This document shows positions 9,579 to 18,249 of a stretch of 64,000 bases of DNA, piece by piece. The DNA is taken from positions 62,001-126,000 of the forward strand of contig JAWLAB010000003.1 of the NCBI GenBank assembly GCA_041395665.1, in the 5' to 3' direction. The DNA is from Pseudomonadales bacterium (GTDB lineage: Bacteria > Pseudomonadota > Gammaproteobacteria > Pseudomonadales > UBA7239). The translations under genes were made by a program, and so were the position numbers. Each line of letters starts with the position of its first letter. Position 1 is the stretch's first letter. The notes under the pieces were generated by a model. The model was not told where the DNA came from and did no database searches. It saw only the letters and a program-made list of their open reading frames with translations.

Positions 9579-11117
9579 TTACTGATCTGCTTTGCGCTGA
9601 AAAATAATATAAGCCGCTTCGCGCTGTTCAACGATCGCATAGTTTTGTGTGATCCACTGATACAGCGGCTTAAATTCCTTTAAGCGATTGCCGCCGCCTG
9701 GGTGTAAAAACTGCTCAAAATAAACGATGTAGGTAGGATTTTTTTGTTGTAACTCTGCAACAAATTCCGCGCGTAATTTCTTTATGGATTCAGAATCTGG
9801 TTCCATCCATAGCGGCACATCTATCAAAAACTTGGTCGCAGAAGTGGCTCTGGCCATGAGCAGCGCTGCCTGTCCATCGCCAGCCATATCCAGCACCTGT
9901 ACTGTTTCTTCGGGCTTGATGGGGTGAGTCAATAAGAAATTAGCGACTTGTTTTGCACGCCAACTATTAGGTGTTTGTTGTTCTTTTATGTGTGCCTGCT
10001 GCATGGTTGGTACGGTGGTCTTGCTTAAAAGCCACCCTAGAGCAGCGCAAGGTACCAAAAAAATAATGGCTAAATATTTTTTCCAAGCTGCGGCATTCGT
10101 ACTAGGCGTTATCAACAAAAGTGACAGGCACAAAAAGCTCCAGTACGCCGAGGGAAACATATGGTTAAACCAAAACTTTCCTGCAATGGCTTCGTAAAAA
10201 GTAAAAGAAAAAGTCATGGCGGCGAGTTGCAGGATGTGCTGCCGTGCTTCTGTATTCTGTGTATTTTGTAGCCACGCCCACACTAGCCCCGGTAGTGACA
10301 GCAGTAGGGATATGCCAGCAAACCTTAGGTATTGCGTGAGCAGGGTCATCCAGCGTTCTGTGCTGTTTTCGTAGTGCCATAAGTCGTAGCGGCTATTGGC
10401 ATAAATCGGCATGTAGTGTTGGTAGATATCAAAAAAACTGCGCAGCCCGTTGTTTGCGCTCACCCAAATAAAAGGGATAAGGGATACGCTTGCCATGCTG
10501 CATAAACACACTACGAGTGTAGAAGTTTTTTTGTTCATTGTGATGCTGTTTGATCGGTAGAGCATCCATAACAAAACAGGAACAATCACAACACTATTCG
10601 GCTTCATGCTGCATGCTAGGGCGGCAAAGTAGCCAATCAATACACAAATTAAGAGAGAGGTTTTTTTATTGCTGGCAAGTGCAAAGGCAATAACGGCAGG
10701 CACTAACGCTAATACATCGCGCTCCAGTGCAAACTCGCCACCTTGCGCCCAATACAAGAGGCAAAACAAACTGAAGCCTGTAACAGCAGCGGGCTTGGAG
10801 AATGGAGAAATAATGCGCCAACTCGCCCAGCCCAGTGTGCTCATAAGAACGAAATCTACCCAGCGCAGCGGTGCGGCTTCATAGCCAATCAGTTTTCCCA
10901 GCAAGCTGTGAAATAAATACGGTGCGGGAAAATTGATGTCAAAAATATCGCGGTAGAGAACAAAGTTTTTTTCGTTAATAACCCATGCGCTGTAATGCAG
11001 CATGGCTAAATCAGCAGAGATTGGGTGATTGAGAGAAAAGAAAAATGTGACGCCCGCTGCCAGCAGTAGAGAGGTGGCGATTAGCCAAGCGGCACTACGC
11101 GAAACGGTCAACAGCAT
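9579..11117 (-). CDS. GT39-like (ArnT/PMT-type) multi-membrane-span glycosyltransferase or related protein
   Basis: A 512-residue polytopic membrane protein with an N-terminal signal-anchor, about nine to eleven further hydrophobic segments and a soluble C-terminal domain of roughly 130 residues. The first extracytoplasmic loop (ADLAMLHYSAW, then YRDIFDINFPAPY) has the acidic-residue and Pro-rich pattern of lipid-linked-sugar transferases of the ArnT/PMT superfamily. Donor and acceptor are unknown. It starts one base after the stop of the upstream 2OG oxygenase gene, so the two are almost certainly co-transcribed, probably with purB as well. Confidence 0.6.
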   Translation of the reverse strand: MLLTVSRSAAWLIATSLLLAAGVTFFFSLNHPISADLAMLHYSAWVINEKNFVLYRDIFDINFPAPYLFHSLLGKLIGYEAAPLRWVDFVLMSTLGWASWRIISPFSKPAAVTGFSLFCLLYWAQGGEFALERDVLALVPAVIAFALASNKKTSLLICVLIGYFAALACSMKPNSVVIVPVLLWMLYRSNSITMNKKTSTLVVCLCSMASVSLIPFIWVSANNGLRSFFDIYQHYMPIYANSRYDLWHYENSTERWMTLLTQYLRFAGISLLLSLPGLVWAWLQNTQNTEARQHILQLAAMTFSFTFYEAIAGKFWFNHMFPSAYWSFLCLSLLLITPSTNAAAWKKYLAIIFLVPCAALGWLLSKTTVPTMQQAHIKEQQTPNSWRAKQVANFLLTHPIKPEETVQVLDMAGDGQAALLMARATSATKFLIDVPLWMEPDSESIKKLRAEFVAELQQKNPTYIVYFEQFLHPGGGNRLKEFKPLYQWITQNYAIVEQREAAYIIFQRKADQ

Positions 11118-11118
11118 T

Positions 11119-11952
11119 TTATTTGGGCTTTTTGTAGTCAGGGATATTTAAGTCTTTGCCTTCAAAGCGAAAAACTTGCGGTTGGCTTTCGCGTTGTGGG
11201 CGAGATTTCTCGTCTTCTGTAGTTGGCATCCAATCGACAAAATTGCGCCAACCTTGGTAATTTTCAGATTGTGGTCTTTCGATGAGATAGTAGTAAACCG
11301 CCAGTGAGTTGCGACGGCAGTCTTCAGGGCACTCCAAGGGATGTGGATGTCCGTGATAAGTATTGGTGCCAGTGAGAAAAAAAGCAGCACGGTTAAAAAC
11401 AGGGGCAATTTTGACTTCGCATTGCGTGAGGTTTTTATCCCACAGTTCTAAATGCCCCCCCCAATCCTCCTGCCAGTCGCGATTGAGGAAGTAGATCATG
11501 TTAAAAATTTGATCCACTTTTTTATTGGGATGGCGTGATTTATCCGCGTGTATCATCAACTTGCCGCCGCGTCCTGTGGAGTGCAGTCCGCAGCCACGAT
11601 AATGCGGGTCAACAATCAAACCCGCTTGACCTGTCAGTGTGGTCATAAAACGGATAAAAGTGGAACTGTTAAATTCGTGCATCACATGACGAATAAACGG
11701 CGGGAATTGCTGCTCGTTGGAGTGACCGAGTTTGTGCATGGTCTGCAGTGTGGCACGATCACCTCCGCGCTCCCACGGAATATCCGTGGGGCTGGGGTAT
11801 TCGTCAGCTAATAAATGCGCAATATCGTCAGGTAAAAAATTGTCGATATAACAGTGCCGAAACGGTTTGGCACTTTTGAATGATTCCGCGTGCTGCAACG
11901 CCAACGCCTGCATCTGGTCGTGGTCGAGATAGAACGCTGGAATCATTTTCAC
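11119..11952 (-). CDS. 2-oxoglutarate/Fe(II)-dependent oxygenase (prolyl-4-hydroxylase-like)
   Basis: A 277-residue soluble protein of the double-stranded beta-helix oxygenase superfamily. The iron-binding triad is visible: HAD in MIHADKSRHPN (about residues 135-137) and the distal His in TYHGHPHPL, followed by RRNSL whose Arg would bind the 2-oxoglutarate carboxylate. Such proteins hydroxylate proteins or small molecules; the target is unknown. The GTG at 11952 is chosen because AGGAG lies 8 bases upstream. It sits between purB and a GT39-like gene on one strand, suggesting a role in a surface glycan or glycoprotein, which is inference. Confidence 0.75.
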   Translation of the reverse strand: MKMIPAFYLDHDQMQALALQHAESFKSAKPFRHCYIDNFLPDDIAHLLADEYPSPTDIPWERGGDRATLQTMHKLGHSNEQQFPPFIRHVMHEFNSSTFIRFMTTLTGQAGLIVDPHYRGCGLHSTGRGGKLMIHADKSRHPNKKVDQIFNMIYFLNRDWQEDWGGHLELWDKNLTQCEVKIAPVFNRAAFFLTGTNTYHGHPHPLECPEDCRRNSLAVYYYLIERPQSENYQGWRNFVDWMPTTEDEKSRPQRESQPQVFRFEGKDLNIPDYKKPK

Positions 11953-11978
11953 GCGTGACGCTCCTGTGAATGCTACAA

Positions 11979-13361
11979 TTAAATAGCGTTTGCCTGCTGC
12001 ACTGCGTTGCCGATATAGCTGGCAGGCGTCAGTGCTTTCAAAGCTGATTTTGCCTCAGCAGGAATTTCCAGCGTATCAATAAATTGCTGCAACACTTCAC
12101 GGTTCATCGTTTGCCCGCGCGTGAGCGCCTTTAATTTTTCATAGGGTTCTTCTACACCATAACGGCGCATGACAGTTTGAATCGGCTCTGCCAACACTTC
12201 CCAGCTATTGTCTAAATCATCACTCAAGCGTTGTTGATTCAGTTCAAGTTTTCCTAAACCTTTCAGTGTGGCTTCGTAAGCGATGGCGCTGTAAGCAAAA
12301 CCGACGCCCATGTTGCGCAACACCGTGGAATCGGTGAGGTCGCGCTGCCAACGCGAGACCGGCAATTTGTTGGCGAGATGTCCAAACATCGCGTTAGCCA
12401 AACCGAGATTGCCTTCGGAGTTTTCAAAATCAATGGGGTTCACTTTGTGCGGCATGGTGGAAGAACCGACTTCACCGGCAACGACTTTTTGTTTGAAATA
12501 ACCGAGAGAAATGTAACCCCAAATATCGCGGTCGAGATCAATCAAAATCGTATTGAAACGACTGATGGCATCGAACAATTCCGCCATGTAATCGTGCGGT
12601 TCGATTTGTGTGGTGTAAGGATTCCAAGTCAGCCCTAATGATTCGACAAAAGTTTGCGCATTGGCTTGCCAATCAATATTGGGATAAGCAGATAAATGCG
12701 CGTTGTAGTTGCCCACTGCGCCGTTGATTTTTCCGAGCAATGGCACGGCGGCAATTTGTGTGCGTTGTCGTTGCAATCTCGCCACCACATTCGCCAGTTC
12801 TTTGCCTACGGTTGTCGGCGACGCGGTTTGTCCGTGCGTGCGTGCCAGCATCGGGATGGCAGCCATGTCGTGACTGAGCGCTGTTAATTTGCTGATGATG
12901 TTGTCGGCCAAGGGCAGTAAAGATTGCTGCAAGCCGTCACGCAGCATCAGCGCGTGTGACAAGTTGTTGATGTCTTCCGAAGTGCAAGCGAAATGTACGA
13001 ATTCACTGGCAGCTTCTAGCTCCGCGTTGCCTTTCATCTGCGCTTTGATGAAGTATTCCACCGCTTTGACATCGTGATTGGTGGTGCGCTCGGTTTGTTT
13101 GATGGTTTCAGCCTGCGCGGGGCTGAATTCGCTCAGAATGCGTTCCAACTGCGCGTCTGCTGTACTGGAGAACGCAGGCAATTCATCAATCAGAGGATGT
13201 TGGGCGAGCTGCTGCAGCCAGCGCACTTCAACCAATACACGAGCGCGAATCAGGCCATATTCACTAAAAATTGCTCGCAGGCTTTCCACTTTATTGCCGT
13301 AGCGCCCATCAATCGGGGTGATTGCGGTGAGGGAGGAGAGTGGGAGCGTGTTCTGACTCAT
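11979..13361 (-). CDS. purB: Adenylosuccinate lyase
   Basis: Cleaves SAICAR and adenylosuccinate in purine synthesis. The ATG at 13361 gives 460 residues, close to the 456 of E. coli PurB. Family landmarks include TPIDGRYGNKV at the N-terminus, TTNHDVKAVEYF, HTGQTASPTT-like sequence (RTHGQTASPTTVG) and the fumarase/aspartase signature GSSTMPHKVNP with the mobile catalytic serine loop. Unlike in enterobacteria, hflD is not next to it here; hflD lies about 46 kb away. Its upstream side faces the 500-base non-coding region with DnaA boxes. Confidence 0.97.
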   Translation of the reverse strand: MSQNTLPLSSLTAITPIDGRYGNKVESLRAIFSEYGLIRARVLVEVRWLQQLAQHPLIDELPAFSSTADAQLERILSEFSPAQAETIKQTERTTNHDVKAVEYFIKAQMKGNAELEAASEFVHFACTSEDINNLSHALMLRDGLQQSLLPLADNIISKLTALSHDMAAIPMLARTHGQTASPTTVGKELANVVARLQRQRTQIAAVPLLGKINGAVGNYNAHLSAYPNIDWQANAQTFVESLGLTWNPYTTQIEPHDYMAELFDAISRFNTILIDLDRDIWGYISLGYFKQKVVAGEVGSSTMPHKVNPIDFENSEGNLGLANAMFGHLANKLPVSRWQRDLTDSTVLRNMGVGFAYSAIAYEATLKGLGKLELNQQRLSDDLDNSWEVLAEPIQTVMRRYGVEEPYEKLKALTRGQTMNREVLQQFIDTLEIPAEAKSALKALTPASYIGNAVQQANAI

Positions 13362-13677
13362 GGATGTTTCCAGCGGTAACGAAAGGAAGTCGCGCATTGT
13401 AACTGAAGCAAGAGGAGGCAATAGCGTATTTGTGAAACGCTTCGTTTCGAGAACCCATGTTCCACAGTTAATGGTGACTTACATGGTTATGCACATTTTG
13501 CGTAGCAACTAAGTAAAAACCTCAAGATGGCTGTGTATAATCAAGTTGTTTCTGATGAATTCTATGTATCTATTTGAATTATAAGGTTTTTTGTATTATG
13601 TCTGTTTTTTGAGCAATTTAAGAGGCAAGCCAGATTTACTATGGGCACGGTCAGTTTTGAGATAGAGATGCACAGAT

Positions 13678-13700
13678 TTATCCACAGATATTGTGGATAG
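13678..13700. promoter_or_regulatory. Inverted pair of DnaA boxes
   Basis: TTATCCACA (13678-13686) and TGTGGATAG (13692-13700) face each other across five bases, so TATCCACA and its complement form a perfect 8-base inverted repeat. The left box matches the DnaA consensus exactly and the right one matches 8 of 9. DnaA-ATP or another palindrome-binding protein could bind here. Confidence 0.55.
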
Positions 13701-13783
13701 CGTTGGGCATTGGAAGGGTGGGAGTAATTCGACTGCTATTCATAACAAGGTTGCGTATATTTTTGGCAGATTACACCTCAAGG

Positions 13784-13812
13784 CTGGCATTTACAGCGTC
13801 AAACTCTATAAT
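13784..13812 (+). promoter_or_regulatory. Promoter of tRNA-His
   Basis: A perfect TATAAT -10 element occupies 13807-13812, about 48 bases before the mature tRNA. The hexamer CTGGCA (13784-13789), 17 bases upstream, is a partial -35. Immediately downstream is GCGCCCGCC, the GC-rich discriminator typical of stringently controlled stable-RNA promoters. Confidence 0.6.
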
Positions 13813-13859
13813 GCGCCCGCCTTTTCGCGAGTCTTGTAAGGCATTGTGAAAACAGTCGT

Positions 13860-13936
13860 GGTGGCTGTAGCTCAGTTGGTAGAGTCCAGGATTGTGATTC
13901 CTGTTGTCGCGGGTTCGAGCCCCGTCAGCCACCCCA
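13860..13936 (+). tRNA. tRNA-His (anticodon GTG)
   Basis: A 77-base cloverleaf with an encoded CCA end. The acceptor stem pairs GTGGCTG (13861-13867) with CAGCCAC (13926-13932). The extra G at 13860 can pair with C73 at 13933, the G-1 identity element special to histidine tRNA. The anticodon GTG lies in the loop ATTGTGATT, and the T arm carries GGTTCGAGCC. It is a single gene, not part of a tRNA array. A short GC hairpin (GCCGC/GCGGC, 13943-13960) follows and may end transcription weakly. Confidence 0.97.
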
Positions 13937-13980
13937 TTCTATGCCGCTTTATCTGGCGGCTTGTTAGTTGATTTGCTAGA

Positions 13981-15498
13981 TTGCAGCACCTTCGGATACC
14001 AAGCGATGCTGTGACTTCCTCTCTCTTTTCATCACGCTATTCACTGATCGCGTTAGCTGCTTTATTGCTGTTGGCGGTGGTGTTGCGTTGGGATGTGTAT
14101 CCGCGCACCTATTTTGCCGATGAGCTGATTCCAAAAGCAGTTGTGCAGCACATGCAGGATAGCGGAACGCTAGACACGAATTGGGAACACGCAGATTGGC
14201 GTGGTGATTTTGCTGGTGGGTTTTATAAACTCAAGCAATACAATTTTTCCAGTTATCACACGGCTTTGCATACCTTTCAGTCTCTTTGTCGCGGCTTGGG
14301 GGTGGATGATGCTCCTGCGCTAGTGATGTATCGCTTTTTTTCGCTGTTGTGTCAGTTGTTAGCTGTGCTGCTGGTATATGCCATCGCGCGGAAATTACTC
14401 AACAATCAAGCCGCGATTTTTTCAGCCACCTTTTTAGTGATCGCACCACAAGCAGTGGTGGATGCGCATTACGCAAGACCGGAATCGTTTGTTATTTTGC
14501 TGGTAGCTGTTGCCAGTTGGCTCTCGCTAAAAAATTGCACAGAAAAAAAGCTATCCATTACAGCCTTGGAGTCGATTGTCTGGGGAGTAGCCTTTGCCTG
14601 TAAGTTTAGTTTTTTGCCCATGGTTGGCTTGGCTTTTGTCGCTAGCTGCTTGGTGTTGAAACGGTCGGTCGTTTTATTGTTATGGCCAGTAGGAATTCTG
14701 TTGGGTGTTGCTATCTCTGCACCATACATTTTGAGCGATGTATCGGGCTTTTTGCATGGTGTGGCGTTGTTGCGCAATCAGTATGCAGGTGTGCCAATAG
14801 AAAATGGTGGGGTAAAGTCAATTTTTCCATCTTTATATTCAATACTTGAGTACAGTTTGGTATTTTTTACACTGCCTATTTTTATTATTATTTTCTCAAC
14901 TTTATTTATAGGTGTGAGTCGTAAGGTTAAGCTATTCTCAGGGTTGGTTGCTCTAATTTCTGTTTTGTATTGGATGATTTTTTCGATGCAAGGCGTATTC
15001 TTTGAGCGCAACTTAAGCCATCTTTTGCCCCTGTGGGCAGTTTTGTTTGGTGTGGGAGCTTCAACACTGATATCCAAAATGTCTCAGGGTTTTGCAAGGC
15101 TTGGTATGTCTTTATGCGTGGCTTTGAGTTTAGTGTGGATGCTGGGTTTATCGTGGCAAATTGATCAAGAACTATTCAGTGGGCTTGCTCGTAATAAACA
15201 GATGATTGCTAAAGAAGAGGTTGACCTCCTTAAACAGTATCGTGCAGATAAGATGATTCCATTGAATATTATGATGGGCGTCAATTCGCTGCACGGTGTT
15301 GATGCTTCTGTCATTGTGCGTGTTCCAGAATTGAAGGTTCCAGAAATGGCACTGCTGACGCAAGCATTGGAAGTGGAGGAGTTTAAGCAAGTAGCGTATC
15401 GTGAACTTCCATTGTCTTTTCTGCCGTATAACCAATTGCAGATAAATCAGCTTCCTGTCGCCTATCGTTATTACCAACGCACTGTAGAACATCCTTAG
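13981..15498 (+). CDS. GT39-like membrane glycosyltransferase, second copy
   Basis: A 505-residue polytopic protein with an N-terminal membrane anchor and about ten hydrophobic segments. After the first span, FADELIPKAV supplies the acidic pair expected in the first periplasmic loop of PMT/ArnT-type transferases, and a later segment (HYARPESFVILL) matches the usual second loop and span. The sugar donor is unknown. The start is uncertain: TTG at 13981 gives the longest product, while a GTG at 14011 is also possible. An SGNH hydrolase gene begins 10 bases downstream, so the two form an operon. It is related in type to the protein at 9579 but only distantly similar by eye. Confidence 0.6.
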   Translation: MQHLRIPSDAVTSSLFSSRYSLIALAALLLLAVVLRWDVYPRTYFADELIPKAVVQHMQDSGTLDTNWEHADWRGDFAGGFYKLKQYNFSSYHTALHTFQSLCRGLGVDDAPALVMYRFFSLLCQLLAVLLVYAIARKLLNNQAAIFSATFLVIAPQAVVDAHYARPESFVILLVAVASWLSLKNCTEKKLSITALESIVWGVAFACKFSFLPMVGLAFVASCLVLKRSVVLLLWPVGILLGVAISAPYILSDVSGFLHGVALLRNQYAGVPIENGGVKSIFPSLYSILEYSLVFFTLPIFIIIFSTLFIGVSRKVKLFSGLVALISVLYWMIFSMQGVFFERNLSHLLPLWAVLFGVGASTLISKMSQGFARLGMSLCVALSLVWMLGLSWQIDQELFSGLARNKQMIAKEEVDLLKQYRADKMIPLNIMMGVNSLHGVDASVIVRVPELKVPEMALLTQALEVEEFKQVAYRELPLSFLPYNQLQINQLPVAYRYYQRTVEHP

Positions 15499-15507
15499 GA
15501 ACAGCTT

Positions 15508-16557
15508 GTGAATCAAAAACGCTCCCCATTAAAGTGGCTTGCTTTTTCGGTATTATTTTTATGCTTACTACTCGGATTTGCTGTGGCTTGCTTGGAAATT
15601 GCAGGTCCTTTAATTTTTGGCAAATGGTGGTCATCCATTAATATTGTCAGCAATCCTGATCACCGCATGACGCAAGAGCAGTATTCGGATCTTAACTCGG
15701 ACAATATCCGCTCGGCAATCGAACCTAGTGATGTTAAAGATGAAGATTTTAATATCGTCGTGTTAGGTGATTCGTTTGTTTACGGCATGTGGCTAGGAAG
15801 GCAAGATACGCTGCCGTATCGCTTGGAAGAATTGGCGCATAAAGCAGGCTATACCAATGTGCGTATTTTTAATTTTGGCTGGATATCGTCATCACCGTAT
15901 TTGTCTTTGCGTTTATTAAAAGAAATTGGCAAAAAATATAAGCCAGATTTGGTGATTGAAGTGGTCGATATGACCGATTTTTGGGATGACACTTTTTATC
16001 GTCGCGCAGAAGAGCAAAAAGGTTTTTTCAAGATTGCACATTGGATTCCCGTCACTTCATTGATCTTGGGAAAATGGGGTAGGGAGGTTGTAAAGGCGGA
16101 TTGGTTTACTAAGCCTTTATGGGGAACGCCGTGGCAGCGCTATTTTCCAATGGAGCGTTCGCTGAGTGAAACGCGCCCGTATCTGGATGAGTTGACGCGC
16201 AATTTAGATGAAACGCATCGCTATGTGACGGATGAGCTGCATACAAAATTTGTGGCTTTCATCATGCCGCGTTCGGTGCAGTACAGCAAAACAGAAACAC
16301 TCAAGGACACATCAACTGAATACACGCGTTTGGGAGTTTGGTCGCTAGAGCCTTTCCGTTACTTCGCTGAAGTAGCGCCGAGCAAGCCGTACCCCATCGT
16401 TTCTTTGTTGGACGATTACCAGAGTACAATGGAATTTCCTTTAACGATGGAAAGTGACCCACACCATACCTCGCTGGGTAACAAGGTTTCTGCACGATTT
16501 ATTTGGCAGCACCTTCAACGGCAGGGCTTATTACCTGCTGATACGATGTCCCGCTAA
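15508..16557 (+). CDS. Membrane-anchored SGNH/GDSL-type hydrolase
   Basis: A 349-residue protein with one N-terminal membrane segment (residues about 10-30) followed by an SGNH fold facing the periplasm. Block I is VVLGDSFVYG with the nucleophile serine, and the catalytic Asp-His pair lies near the C-terminus in SDPHHTSLGN. Such proteins are esterases or acyl-group transferases acting on glycans. The GTG at 15508 follows a TAGGAA ribosome site. Its position 10 bases after a GT39-like gene suggests that it edits acyl groups on the same glycan, which is inference. Two more SGNH proteins occur in the window. Confidence 0.7.
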   Translation: MNQKRSPLKWLAFSVLFLCLLLGFAVACLEIAGPLIFGKWWSSINIVSNPDHRMTQEQYSDLNSDNIRSAIEPSDVKDEDFNIVVLGDSFVYGMWLGRQDTLPYRLEELAHKAGYTNVRIFNFGWISSSPYLSLRLLKEIGKKYKPDLVIEVVDMTDFWDDTFYRRAEEQKGFFKIAHWIPVTSLILGKWGREVVKADWFTKPLWGTPWQRYFPMERSLSETRPYLDELTRNLDETHRYVTDELHTKFVAFIMPRSVQYSKTETLKDTSTEYTRLGVWSLEPFRYFAEVAPSKPYPIVSLLDDYQSTMEFPLTMESDPHHTSLGNKVSARFIWQHLQRQGLLPADTMSR

Positions 16558-16655
16558 TTGGTTTGCTTCGGGCAAGCAGGTAGTATCCGGCGCAGTAAAT
16601 ATCTGCTTACCCCCTGTATCCAAACCCAATAACTTCTAACTTTTGAGGATTTCAC

Positions 16656-18200
16656 ATGGCTATTTTTGAACGCATTGCTGAAGGTACTGATGGCCGCCGC
16701 CGTTTAGCACTGAAAAACCCCGCGAATTTAGAAAGTATTGGCGAGCTGGTGTGTGCTTCTGAAGCTGATGTGCATGCAGCTGTCGCCAAAGCGCGTGCAG
16801 CACAAAAAGCGTGGGGCGCAAAATCTATTGATGAGCGCGTGCAACATTTATTAAAACTGCGCGATGTTATTTTGGAAGAGCAAGATCGTGTGGTTGAAGT
16901 GGTTATTCGTGAGACGGGTAAGCCGCTGCAAGATGCTCTGACTTTTGAAGTCTATGCCGTTTGTGATTTCATTACTTATTGGTGCAAACAAGCCAAAAAA
17001 ACTTTGCGTGATGAAGTGATGCGCGCTCCTGGCATCATGGGCTTGATGAAAAAAGTGCATCTGATTTATAAGCCGTTGGGTGTAGTGGGTGTTATCACAC
17101 CTTGGAATGGGCCGTTTGTATTAACAGCCAACCCTGGTGTGCAGGCAATTCTGGCAGGCAATGCGGTTGTCATTAAAGGCTCGGAAGTTACACCGTATTC
17201 CGCAAAACTGTTTGAAGAGTTGTGTCAAAAAGCGGGCATTCCTGATGGCGTTGTGCAAGTGTTGATGGGCGACGGCCAAACCGGTTCCGATTTAACACGC
17301 GCTGATGTCAATAAAATTTCTTTCACAGGCTCAGTGAATACCGGTAAAAAAATTGCGGCAGTGTGTGCAGAGCGTTTGATTCCTGTAACACTAGAATTAG
17401 GTGGCAAAGATGCCATGATCGTTCTCGCCGATGCAGATATTGATAAAGCCGTTCATGGCGCGGTGTGGGGTGGTTGCGTCAACACTGGGCATTTCTGCTG
17501 TGGTGTCGAGCGTATCTATGTACAAGCGCCCATTTACGATGAATTTGTGCGTCGCGCGACAGAAATGGCTAAAGCCATTCGTCAAGGACAAAAACACGGC
17601 GTTAATGAAGATTTAGGTGCAGTGTTTTGGGATCGCCAGCTCGCCATCATGGAAGCGCATGTGGAAGACGCTAAAAAACGCGGTGCTAAAATTCTTGCTG
17701 GTGGCCGCCGCAATCCTGACCTGCAAGGTTTGTATTACGAAGCCACCGTCATGGTGGATGTGCAGGAAGATTTTGATGTCATGGCACAAGAAACTTTTGG
17801 TCCTATTTTGCCTATCGTTAAATTTGAAACGCTGGATGAAGCTATTGAAAAAGCCAATAAATCAGTTTTTGGATTACACGGTAGTGTGTGGACAAAAGAC
17901 GAGAAAAAAGGCTTAGAAATTGCTAAGCGTGTGGAAACTGGTTCTATGGCAGTTAACGATATCGGCATGATGTACGGTGTGGCTTGTGCGCCATTTGGCG
18001 GTGTAAAAGAAAGCGGTGTCGGCACGGTGAACGGCGCTAACGGTTTGCGTGGTTATTCTCAGGCGATGCCTATTATCGTCGGTCGTTATGGCGGCATGGA
18101 TACCGGCTATCCTCACGATCAGAAAAAATTAGATCAAATGAAAAAATTAATGAACTTTATGTGGAAAAATCCTGTTGGTCGTTTTCTGTTTCGCAACTAA
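16656..18200 (+). CDS. NAD(P)-dependent aldehyde dehydrogenase
   Basis: A 514-residue member of the ALDH superfamily. The cofactor-binding stretch (ITPWNGPFVL, then KGSEVTP), the FTGSVNTG turn, the general base Glu247 in LELGGKDA and the nucleophile Cys281 in GHFCCGVER are all present. The usual Gln of the GQXC motif is His here. The C-terminal end (FRN after a Phe-rich tail) is slightly longer than in most families. The natural aldehyde cannot be assigned. The gene stands alone: 98 bases separate it from the SGNH gene and 49 from ccmH. Confidence 0.88.
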   Translation: MAIFERIAEGTDGRRRLALKNPANLESIGELVCASEADVHAAVAKARAAQKAWGAKSIDERVQHLLKLRDVILEEQDRVVEVVIRETGKPLQDALTFEVYAVCDFITYWCKQAKKTLRDEVMRAPGIMGLMKKVHLIYKPLGVVGVITPWNGPFVLTANPGVQAILAGNAVVIKGSEVTPYSAKLFEELCQKAGIPDGVVQVLMGDGQTGSDLTRADVNKISFTGSVNTGKKIAAVCAERLIPVTLELGGKDAMIVLADADIDKAVHGAVWGGCVNTGHFCCGVERIYVQAPIYDEFVRRATEMAKAIRQGQKHGVNEDLGAVFWDRQLAIMEAHVEDAKKRGAKILAGGRRNPDLQGLYYEATVMVDVQEDFDVMAQETFGPILPIVKFETLDEAIEKANKSVFGLHGSVWTKDEKKGLEIAKRVETGSMAVNDIGMMYGVACAPFGGVKESGVGTVNGANGLRGYSQAMPIIVGRYGGMDTGYPHDQKKLDQMKKLMNFMWKNPVGRFLFRN

Positions 18201-18249
18201 GTAATTGTGATGGCGCTGTTCTTTATTTCTTGAGTAAGTTTGAGGTTTT

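Larger units (their letters stand above)
13362..13859. other. AT-rich intergenic region with clustered DnaA boxes
   Basis: This is the only stretch over 300 bases without a gene. It contains three exact TTATNCACA boxes: 13487-13495 (TTATGCACA, plus), 13532-13540 (TTATACACA, minus) and 13678-13686 (TTATCCACA, plus), and an 8-of-9 box at 13692-13700 (minus) that makes an inverted repeat with the third. Between the second and third lies a very AT-rich segment (about 13541-13620) with runs of T and ATCTATTT, part of the E. coli 13-mer theme. Genes left of it are mostly on the minus strand, and those to the right are on the plus strand for 21 kb. It may be an origin or a DnaA-titrating or regulatory site. 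No dnaA, gidA or parAB is in view. Confidence 0.5.
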
